Position numbers and translations under genes: made by a program. 64,000 nt of DNA. Source: Taxawa tesnikishii (nom. ined.) (lineage: Eukaryota; Ascomycota; Dothideomycetes; Dothideales). Location of the stretch: positions 372,001 through 436,000 of the forward strand of contig JAPDRO010000025.1 of NCBI GenBank assembly GCA_030247885.1. Reading direction: 5' to 3'. Below, piece after piece: positions 54,636 through 64,000 of this stretch (its first letter is position 1; each line of letters starts with the position of its first letter). Below the pieces are notes generated by a model. The model was given only the letters and a program-made list of their open reading frames with translations, ran no database searches and had not been told where the DNA came from.

Positions 54636-56248
54636 GGGTGGGTGTGATAGGTACAAGAGCAGGTGGAAGCGCTTGTAATTGTGGTAGCATATAGCTAGTA
54701 CAGTCAACGAGACGCTGCTCGCCTGTTTCGTCTTCTTCAGTGCTAGATGTCTCTGATTCCTGCTTTTCCAAGTCCTTGACTCCTTCGCAATCCTAGTTGT
54801 ATGGTGGCAGAAAACGACGAAAGGGAGTAGGAGGATCATTTGAGCAAATCAGGGTGGTGTAACACAAGTTGGTACACGGACAATAAAGTTGTGCCAGTGG
54901 CAGTGTGTTCCCGCTATACGTCCCGCCAAATGGCGCGTTTGTCTTTCATGTCATGAACCTCACCATCGAAACCTTTTCGCAACTTCCTTGCATGCACAAA
55001 CAAAATTTAGCACGACCTTTTCACTCGTGCGTTGTCTCTTTCCACCTGCACAACCCCTAACACATTGCGTCCCCTTCGGCAAAGCATAGCACCTAATTCG
55101 TCTGCATCTCATTGAACCTTAGATAGACACTGTATCTTGCCTCACAACGAGCATCTCTCATCACGTTACCTCTCACCGCTTTGATTAACGCGATTCGCTC
55201 GGACATATACACAGCATAACCGACCCCGTCTTTCTGCTTTTCTCGAGATTATAACGTCCACTGCTCCATGAGAACAGGTTCTTTACCTATAACGTCCAGC
55301 CGCAGCATATTCCGGCCAAGAGAGCAGCCATCAGCTCGTGTCGGTTTGAGTTTGCGGTACGAGATGGAGGACGACAGGAAGAACAACCCGCCGGAGAAGG
55401 CGCCATCAACGCTAAATATGCGTCAGTGTGAGAGGGCGAGGAGGCGGCAGTGGAAGTTGTAGCAACAATGGCAGCATCACTCTACGCCGACGGCCCCAAC
55501 GCAGCATGCACATCCGGCGGCCCTAGCTCATCCCCAAAACAATTCAGCACTTTCTTTGCACTATTTGGTCCACCACCAATCCAGAGGATGTCTTGTGCTC
55601 GCGCCGAACAGGACATGGCAGAGGTCGCGAGGGATCCGCAAGCCTTTCAGACTCCCGCAGTAGCAACGTTGATTCTGATTGCCATTGTACTTTGCAGACT
55701 CTTCGAAAGGCTGGTATCTAGTTCCAAAGACTGGCATAAGTCCCTGGGGAAAGCCTGAGATCAGCGAGCATTATATCTGTTCTCTGCCAGAAGGCCTCCA
55801 AATTGGCAAGGAGCCAGAATTTCCAGAGGATTGGTACAGATCTCATGAGCTAAGCCCGGATAGGCAGTCCTAGGAGAAGAGAGCCTCAATGTATAGGCAA
55901 TTCTTCTGTCACACAACCACCGCATACATGAGAATTAAGCAACTCGTTTATCTACGTGTGGCTAGGTGGATTCCATAAAGCACATTTTCATAGACATTCA
56001 ACATCTGAATCGCTGTCGAAACAATTGCGAAACTTCTCATGCAAATACATACACGCGGCGACGCTAGTTGGATAAGGAAATCGCGTATAGCGCATCCTAG
56101 TCGATAAGCACGACGGTTCCATGTTCCTCATACTTCTGTTTCAACCACAGGGTACCTTCATGGACCGCCCAGTTGTCCTGCTATTAGACTAGCGACGACG
56201 GGTTTGCGTCCAGTCACTCGGTACCGACCTCCATAACCTTCGCTAGAT
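54636..56248. other. Gene-poor interval, possible small unrecognised gene
   Basis: About 1.6 kb. On the plus strand a frame at 55484..55758 (MAASLYADGPN start) and an overlapping one at 55679..55873 (containing KTGISPWGKPEISEHYIC and LPEGLQIGKEPEFPEDW) look coding-like and could be two exons of one small gene, but I found no consistent splice model or domain. The remainder shows nothing recognisable. Confidence 0.35.
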
Positions 56249-57731
56249 ATGGAAACCAACAAACAAACACAATCAGCCGCACGGGAAACTGTGGTTGCAC
56301 CAGGCGCCTTTGAGCGTGACCGAGCATATGAAGATACGCCAACCTCGCCTTTACTCGGACAGTCAAGGAACATGTCAGTGTCAAGAGACAGGTCGCGGTC
56401 GCGGTCGCGCTGGTCGCTGGCGAAGTGGAGGCGCGTCATTGGGCTGCTGTTACTCTTTACAACCGTCGTACTATGGACAGCATCCAATTTTCTTGCTAGT
56501 GTACGCAGCGCAGTCATTACAGGCAAAGAAGTATTACTCACATAGCCAAAGACATTGTTCGCAGACAACACCTACTCCAAGCCCTACTTCGTTACCTATA
56601 TCAACACAGCCTTCTTCACCCTTCCACTAATACCCACCTTACTTTACCGCGCCTACCACGACCCCGAATCCCTCAGTTCGTTCGTCAGGCAATGGCGTCA
56701 GCGCTTGACACGGTACCAGCCGCTCCAGCAACAGGAGGAAGATGAGGCCATACTTAAGCCGGACAATCCGCAGGAGAATCTGATGCGAAGACCGTCAGCC
56801 TCTCTCTCCACTAGTGAGCCTCTGGAGCGCACACAAACCGTCAGCAGCACCAAAAGCATCTTTGCTGGACTCTCGTTGCCGGAAACAGCGCGTCTGAGTC
56901 TCGAGTTCTGCATTCTGTGGTTCTTGGCCAATTACTTCGTGGCCGCGTGTCTGGAGCACACCACCGTCGCCTCGAGTACCATCTTGACCTCCACTAGCAG
57001 TGTCTTTACGCTGCTTTTTGGGGCGCTTTTCGGCGTCGAGCGCTTCTCCGTGCGCAAAATGCTCGGCGTGTTGGCTTCACTTGCTGGTATCGTACTGATA
57101 TCTTCGGTCGACCTGTCGGGAAACAACGATGAAAACAGAGGCAACTTCCCACACAAGAGCAGGAGCCAAATTGCACTTGGAGACGGCATGGCATTGGTCA
57201 GTGCCGTGATGTACGGTATTTACGCTGTGTTCATGAAGAAAAGGATCGGAGATGAAAGCAGAGTCAACATGCCTCTGTTTTTCGGCCTTGTGGGATTATG
57301 GAATGTCTTGCTCCTCTGGCCGGGCTTCATCATCTTGCACTTTGCAGGCGTGGAGAAGTTCGAGTTGCCTCCGGATCGCAGGGTTTTGACTATCATTCTG
57401 GTTCGTTGTCCCCAAAATCCCTTTTCTCACTACAAGTTTAAATTCCAACAGCGCTAACGGAACGGCTTAGGTGAATTCTGTCAGCTCCTTTATCTCGGAT
57501 TATGCATGGGCGTATGCGGTTTTGCTCACGAGCCCGATTGTGGTTACCGTCGGACTCAGCACTACGATTCCATTGTCGCTGGTTGGCCAGATGGTCTTGA
57601 ACTCGCAGACCTCAAGCATGTTGTACTGGATCGGAGCTTGTGTTGTCGTCTTATCGTTCGTTTTTGTAAATCATGAGAGCAAGGAAGAGATGGAGGAGTC
57701 GCAAGGCGGTTTACATGCTGTAGAAGCTTGA
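56249..57731 (+). CDS. SLC35F-type (DMT superfamily) membrane transporter
   Basis: Exons 56249..56500, 56552..57400 and 57471..57731 (introns 51 and 70 nt); 453 residues, intact. About ten membrane segments, in two halves of the drug/metabolite-transporter fold: GLLLLFTTVVLWTASNFLAS, KPYFVTYINTAFFTLPLIPT, FCILWFLANYFVAACLEHTT, SSTILTSTSSVFTLLFGALF, FSVRKMLGVLASLAGIVLIS, then VNSVSSFISDYAWAYAVLLT and VVTVGLSTTIPLSLVGQMVL. A basic/acidic cytosolic loop separates the second and third segments. The layout matches the SLC35F5 / yeast vacuolar-membrane group; substrate unknown (thiamine or nucleotide sugars have been proposed for relatives). The first acceptor is taken as AAAG at 56551, giving ASTLFADNTYSKP. 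Confidence 0.88.
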
Positions 57732-59631
57732 AGGCTACATTTCTTGCCTTTTCCGCATTGGAAGCAAATTGCAGGACCTCTCTTTTATCTTCAAGCACTG
57801 CTCGATTTTCCTCTGCATCCAAGCCTGCGGACCTGTTCATTCACCCTTGATCACGAGATAGGATGGCTCAGGCACCGGACGCTCACGGTTACGGAGAAAG
57901 TCCGGCAACAGCGATCCATGGCTGGACAGCTCCATCATTCAGGTTTATCCTTACGAACAGCTGTGAAACTTGTCTCATGCCTAGCTCTGAAGACAATATA
58001 GCATGTGACCTCAGTACCTAACCCGCTGGGTTGCGAGAGTGATACCTCTTACATACAGCACCTCCGTTTCCGGCGGACCTAAGAAAGACATTCAACATAC
58101 TGCCTCGCAACTCGCAACTGAACAGCCAGCCAATGCTATCATGAACTACCAGCATGTGCGCTTGAGGCCGAGGGTGCTAAAGTACTAAGCTACGTGTAAA
58201 CCCTGGAGCACCAACGAGATTTTTACAAGGGTTGCTATAATTTTAGATGATCGGTAGATATGTATGTACGATGGTATAGCCATGGCTGTGACACGGCATC
58301 TGTTCGATAAGCTAAGCAGATGTTGAGATCGTACATGTTTCCGTACCAGCCACCTGTCCAATGGCATGCCTCGGAGTGGCTCTCCTACACGATGCATAAG
58401 CCAAGAGGCACGAGGCATTCGGGATGAGTACGTAGTAGGCGCGGGGAGTCGGGGATCCAAGGCGCAAGGCGGGTCGTTGAGCGATGGATCATCCGGACTG
58501 GAGTTGTGCCACAGACACAAGTCTGTCCCGCAAAACGCAAAGAGTTGCCTATCACAGGCTAAGAAGGCATCTTTCGGAGACGGTCATACTCTACGGGGAG
58601 GCGGGCATCACAGCCCCTCCGTGATTCTCTTGGCAGCGATGATCTCGCATATGCTTCCAAGGTTCCTGACGCGCAGTGGAATGGCCCGATCATCATGGCA
58701 GCATAAATGTGGTTCAATCTTGTCCGTTCCCCTTGGTGGCGGGCGCACCCATGGCGTTCGCTTGTCGAGCTGCTTTTGCTTCTCTCGGTAGGTGCATGTC
58801 TAAGCACACATGCCACTGCTTGAGCGCTTACACGACCCAGACACCCGAGCCAATCACTCATTGCCGGAGTGGCTGTCCGCAAGCCTGCTAGATGCCGCGA
58901 TGGAGCTCAGATGGATGACCGATACGGCTCCCGCTTGCTGGACCTGTACTGTACCGATTTGTAAGAGCAGTTTGGAGTGTTTTGATGTTCATAACAGTCG
59001 TGAATGTTTCGTCAGCGTCTGCACATCATCCTGCAATGCGGGGTGGTCGCTTAGCTGCGCATCTTGCGAAAGCAGTAGCACTATGATATATTGCTTCACA
59101 GAAACACACACACGAGTGGGCGATGTTTCGCTGGATAGACGAGATCGGATCGATGGCTCGTGCCCTGCTTCTCCACGCCGTCACTTTCTAGATGACGGCC
59201 TTTGCCGTGCTTGCACAGCAGATCAAACCCGCACCCAACGAGCCCATCTAAGCGTAGCCCATCATCATCGGATGATGGATGCTCGAACGAAGAATACCGG
59301 TAAGACGGTTAAGCGGAACCAGCGTTGTCGTCTTCCAACCGTTGCATAATCCGTAACCATTTGCCTGTCGGAGCAGGCTTAGCACCGTGGCGCGGCGTGC
59401 GTCCCGTCACTTGTGTTCGGGGACGACTCCGACGATAAATCGCGAACCTCTCACACCTAGCAGAAAGCGAGATGCTCAGAAGGATACGCGGCTAAGAGCT
59501 CCTCTTACTGTTAAGGGGTCACAACCCACCATGGAAACTTCCTCTTTTCCTCATCTCACAACCTACTGCCATACAGGTCGTCATTACCGCACTTCCCATC
59601 TAACCACCGCAGAGAAACGACGATAGCACGG
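57732..59631. other. Gene-poor interval upstream of the Zn2Cys6 regulator
   Basis: About 1.9 kb with only short open frames on both strands (the longest, 58810..59349, is Cys-rich but shows no recognisable domain). It includes the promoter of the transcription factor. Confidence 0.5.
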
Positions 59632-61686
59632 ATGCAGAGCGACCGTCCGCGCAAGCTGCAGCGCATCTCGCAGGCTTGTATGTCCAGCTGCCTGCCCTAA
59701 ACCGCTCCTGCAGCCAACGCAATGCAGCTAACAATTGCCAGGTGATCTCTGCCATAGACGGAGCATACGTTGCAGGCCTAGCAACGAAGACGTGGACCGC
59801 TGTCAGAACTGTTACGACTTCGACGTCCCTTGCACCTACGACAGACCCTCAAAGCGCAGAAAACACCCCGCCGCGCCATCAGCACCTGCAGCAACCTCAG
59901 GAGTTGCAAAATCCCAGTCACAACCTGGTCACGTCGACCACGCTCGATCAACAGGTTCTCCGCTTCAATATTCAGGCCATAGGTTGCCAGCTCTGCCCGA
60001 TGCATCGCGGAGTTTGGATAGTGCACGCGGCGTGATTGACCTTTCAAATACCACGAAAGAATCGGGCGATGGAAAGGATGTTACAGGCGCATACCTTGTC
60101 ATGCAAAAGGTCGAACCGGATACTGTCTCGCTGCCGTGGAAGGCATTTGCGCTGTCGTGCGAGAGCGCTATGATGGAGCTGATCGACATATACGTAGATA
60201 TTGTCTGGCCTTTGTATCCGCTTTTTCATGAGGAAACGCTCAAGCAACGGATCCGGAATCGCGACCACCTTGTTGATAGAGGTAAGTGCGACGTGGTCCC
60301 ATGTTGGTGCTGGATTATATTCTGACTCATAACAGGATTCTTCGCGTGCGTTATGGCAATATGCGCACTTGCATCTGCTAGAGTACGCGACGGTGCACTC
60401 TCCATCCCTTTCTCAGAGAAACTTCGTCACGCCGAATTATCATCTGAGGTCTTCTATGCCGCCGCCATAGATGCTATTAGCGATGACCTCTCGAAAGCTC
60501 GTGGCATTGACTTCCTTCGAACCTGCGCTCTGCTTGCACTCACGTGCATACAATACGGACAGATTGGAACTATGCAACAGCACTTAGGAGAATACTTCAC
60601 CCTTTCTTCCGTTCAGCGATTCTATGACGAGGCTCACTGGCCGGAAGGCCTTTCACAACACGAGGTCGAAATCCGTCGTCGCGTCTTCTGGTGTGTTTAC
60701 ACCATGGACGTGTACGCAGCCGTGGTGTGGAATTGTTTTCTACGATCTCAAGAAATTCATGCCAAAGTCCGTTATCCCGGACCCCTCGACGACGAGAAGG
60801 GTGATCCAACGGTGACCGACCAAGGGGCAACCCTGTCACCTGGCTCCAAGGTTGGACCTTCTCAGTGGATCTGTACAGGGTACTTGAACACGCCTTGAAC
60901 AAAGCACGGGCGAAGAAGTGCCAACATGAAGACCGCCGCAACGTCGACAAACTAATGTTCATAGATTCTGTCCCGGACAAGGAGGTCATGCCGACCGTGC
61001 TGAGGATGTACTACGAATTACCACTGGCCTTCAAAGAGACTCCGGTGATGGGTGAAAACTCTTCAAGGAGCCTCTATGCCTTCCAAGCCGCGAACATTCA
61101 GGCCACCCTGCAATTGTTACGTATGATCCTCTTTTCCATGGAAGATGGCCCCGGCGTCGACAGAAAATGTGATGTTGCCAGTGAGGTTTTGGCGGTGTTC
61201 CATTCAATCCCACCACAATACCTGCGCGCCATCAGTACGCCGCTCATCTATCATCTCGGTTGCATGGGACAGGTACTGGGTTCGGCCATGGAAGTACCTT
61301 TATCCGATGCTCAATACCAGCGTGTCCGCGCATCGTTGCTGTCTATGGCCGACCTCTTAGACGCATTGGAGTCGGGATTGCGGCGTGCTGCTGGAGCTAG
61401 CGCCAACCTGCGCTCTCTCATCGACAAAGCCGACGAGCAGATGCGTGTGAGGAGACGACTACCTCAGCCTGTCGTCATGCATCCCGGTCCATCCACCGGG
61501 GTCGAGAACGTACCAGAAGCGAACATGGCCGGCTTATACAACTTCCAGAAGACACTTGTTGATGTCCAGCTTCCGCAGGAACTGTTCGGAGACTGGGCTT
61601 TGCCTTTCGATTTTTACCAAGGTAGCGTTAACATGGGGCCTTCGGGCTATCCCGCACAGAACGCACCTCCAAGACCAGGGCAGTGA
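59632..61686 (+). CDS. Zn2Cys6 fungal-specific transcription factor
   Basis: Exons 59632..59677, 59742..60281 and 60336..61686 (introns 64 and 54 nt); about 645 residues after correction. Intron 1 splits the zinc cluster: joining rebuilds QACDLCHRRSIRCRP, followed by CQNCYDFDVPCTYDRP, giving all six cysteines, and then a basic stretch RPSKRRK. The fungal-specific transcription-factor homology region follows: YVDIVWPLYPLFHEETL, CALLALTCIQYGQIGTMQQH, EVEIRRRVFWCVYTMDVYAA, VDLYRVLEHALNKAR. One G is missing in G4 at 60824-60827; restoring it gives GNPVTWLQGWTFSVDLYRV. The C-terminus is doubtful: another frame at 61680-61759 continues with DEMQLFNQFFQSGL and could be the real end. Target genes are unknown; no metabolic cluster lies beside it in this window. 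Confidence 0.88.
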
Positions 61687-64000
61687 TGGTCGTGCACATT
61701 CGGCCCACAGAGTAGACGAAATGCAACTCTTCAACCAATTCTTCCAATCAGGTCTGTGACTGAGATCATTTGCTGGAGACGATTCCGATGCTTTGTTCCA
61801 AACTTTCCGGGCAAGCGAAGGTGTTGACACGGCGGGAAATCGATACATGCATGGAGGACACATGGTATGAGCTGCGGTGCACCATACCTTTTGCATCTGG
61901 ATCGAAATGGTGTATTTTGTCGGCGGCCATCTCAATGAGGTCCCGCTCGCTGGCCTTTCGAGTGGGTCAGCGAGCATATGAGAGTTTTCTTTCGCCGTGA
62001 GGAAGCTTCAGCGCCAGCCACTTCTGTGTACGTTGCTTTTGCTGTAGATCTCGAGGAAATACAGAGGAACAATCCCAGAAGGACCTTTGAAGTCTGTTTT
62101 GTGCATAGAGTAATCGATCTATATGTGCGCGCACAGGACAGCTAACGATTCACAGTCCGCCGCAACGTCCCAACTCAAGAACACGTAACGCCTGATACTC
62201 CATTGCTTCGTCTCGAACGATCTACTAAGGCCAATAACGGTGAGTTCCTGATACCATCTCATGAGTCATGATCAGTGCCCTCGGACAACCTCATCCTGCT
62301 ACGCATGGGGCGATGCGGACGGAATGCGAACATGTTGATGTTCACCTGTTCGCATACAGCGCGGAAGAGAAAGGTTCAGTCGGCACCGGCCTGCTCTAGG
62401 TATTGCAGGGGCATTTTCTGCTTGAGAATCTTTGCCCGCACCGTTCCTTTCCGTGCAACCATTCCATGGTCATCAAATGGGTTGTAGTGTTCACAGCTTC
62501 GAGCTCAGTTAACAGAGTTGATATGCTGTGAGGGCTTGGCGTTGGAGTTCTTCCCAATCACGAACTACAGGATTCACACATAAACGCCTGAACCAGCCCG
62601 GAATCTTGTTGTCCTCGTTCGTTGTCGTGCTGTCCGATTCAGATGGCCTCGTAGCCCGTCAGAAATGCTCAAATCGAAAGGTCCCGCAAGGGCTGCATGT
62701 GGTGTGACGGGGCCACGGCTCATGATGAGCGGAGGTGACAGAAACCGCTAAACTGAACCAATAAGATCCCAGGTCGCCGATTATGGCAGGCTCGGTGTTC
62801 TGAAGTCAGTTCTGGCCACATTCGGCGCGGATGCCCACCTCCGAAAGGGTAAGCTTTGTGGCCCCTGACTTGTACGCCATTTCAAACCGCGGCAGTAGGC
62901 AACCTTGCAGTATGGGAGACGGGTCCGAGAGCTAGATCAAGGACGCATACAGAGGCATGAGTAGCAGGAGGTTAACGTGTCTCTGCGACACAGAACGTAG
63001 ATCCCTTCAGGCAACCATCCGTGTATTGGAACTGATACGGGTATGTGTTGTTGTTGTGTGTGCGTGTGTACGTAGTCTATGGCTCAAGTCCAGTACGAGT
63101 ACGTGGTGGACGGCGAATCGAAACTTCTGGCCGGACAAGCGTTTTGTCCAATATTAGGGTCAAGTCTAAAGAGTTGCCTATCGCCCATGCCTCACCTCAC
63201 CGCATGGGTTTGCACACACAATCTCGATTGGCCCCGCAAGCGGGCACGGAGCCAGGGGAGCAGGCGAACCACCGACCACATACATCCTTAGCTCTCCTCG
63301 TGATTGAGGGATTGAAGGCAGGATGTTCGGCCTGCGTTACAGAACTCCGGCGGAGAAACTACCTCCTCCCTCGCTTACCAGTTACATGGTCCCAATGACA
63401 GCAGCAGGCTGCAGGCGAGTCATTCGGGACCCTCACGTTGCAGGTGTTCGTATCCAATCTTGCAAAGCAAACGATCGGCCTCGGCACGTTGTTGTAAGCT
63501 TAATCGAAATATGGAAAAGATGCGGCAGTGTGGGAGGAACACATTCCGGATCGTTTCTGAACTTTCTGCACGACATAGCGGGGAGAAGCGCGGGTCACCG
63601 TTTGGACCACACGGATAGAGCGTCTCGAGGCCGGTTCGCAGCAGTTCAGGGACACTTCTCGGACGAATGCCGGCAGCTAGCAGCTGGCGATCCCGCCGGA
63701 GTAGTGTCCGCTTCCGTATCAGAACCCGCTTCACGGTCAAGTTGTGGCCCAGCGACGGAGCATGACACCGGATGCCTGCTGTTCGTGAACCCCCTGCCTA
63801 CAACAACCCCAAAACATCGCCTATGCGGTTCGAATTCTGACCTTCGGCTCACGCATGGTTTGTTCCCTCTAGGAAAGCCAGGCAGACACCTGAACCTGGA
63901 GAACAGCAAGGCCGTTTATCAGAAGTGGCGGTGCAGGCAATGCGCTCAGCAACACGTACGCACACTCATCTGGTTACTGCAAAGCCCTTGATATCTCTGA
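61687..64000. other. Gene-poor right end of the window
   Basis: About 2.3 kb without a recognised gene. A TG-rich microsatellite-like patch is at 63040-63072. The longest plus-strand frame (63323..63991, 222 codons) has no recognisable domain and runs to the window edge, so a truncated gene cannot be excluded. Confidence 0.45.

Noticed and set aside
63323-63991. 222-codon open frame at the right edge
   Set aside because: It starts in an ordinary context, has no recognisable motif and looks like chance. It is kept only as a note because it touches the window end.

Overview
The window is nuclear DNA of a filamentous ascomycete (Pezizomycotina, most likely a Dothideomycete; I cannot name the genus). 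The evidence is the density of short GT-AG introns (mostly 44-80 nt), the gene set (SamB, Elp2, Dot1, Pot1, a Zn2Cys6 regulator, a Dnf3-type flippase) and the lack of operon structure. I support 23 protein-coding genes. I found no convincing rRNA, tRNA or CRISPR.

Left third (1-21 kb): a repetitive dehydrin-like stress protein behind a TATA promoter; the histone H3K79 methyltransferase Dot1; a nine-exon glyoxalase II; the telomere protein Pot1 with an unexpected pair of C2H2 fingers between its OB folds; importin alpha; Elongator subunit Elp2; then a divergent pair encoding alpha-acetolactate decarboxylase and a catabolic (AlsS-type) acetolactate synthase. Together the last two would convert pyruvate to acetoin in the cytosol.

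Middle third (21-44 kb): a CorA-family magnesium transporter, the MYND protein SamB/Mub1, a P4-ATPase of Dnf3 type, a mitochondrial ATPase-expression (ATP13/Aep2-like) protein, LSm3, mitochondrial DNA polymerase gamma and the Golgi GDPase Gda1. Three of the genes in this window (Aep2-like, Mip1, Imp1) serve mitochondrial gene expression, DNA replication or protein processing, but they are not co-regulated as a unit as far as I can see.

Right third (44-64 kb): a PPPDE-thioredoxin-PUL protein, a rhomboid protease, an OBAP/DUF1264 protein, a Gfo/Idh/MocA oxidoreductase, a JMJD7-like dioxygenase, an AT-rich 228-bp MITE-like relic with terminal inverted repeats, inner-membrane protease Imp1, an SLC35F-type transporter and a Zn2Cys6 transcription factor. 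This end is gene-poor: several stretches of 1.5-2.3 kb hold no recognisable gene.

Two things stand out. One is biological: the zinc-finger insertion in Pot1 and the fungal AlsS/ALDC acetoin pair. The other is technical: 17 reading-frame breaks, including ones in genes expected to be essential, are each explained by one base missing from a short mononucleotide run. The consistent direction points to systematic homopolymer shortening in this assembly and not to pseudogenes. Coordinates below give the full gene span; exons and suspected lost bases are in the evidence text.
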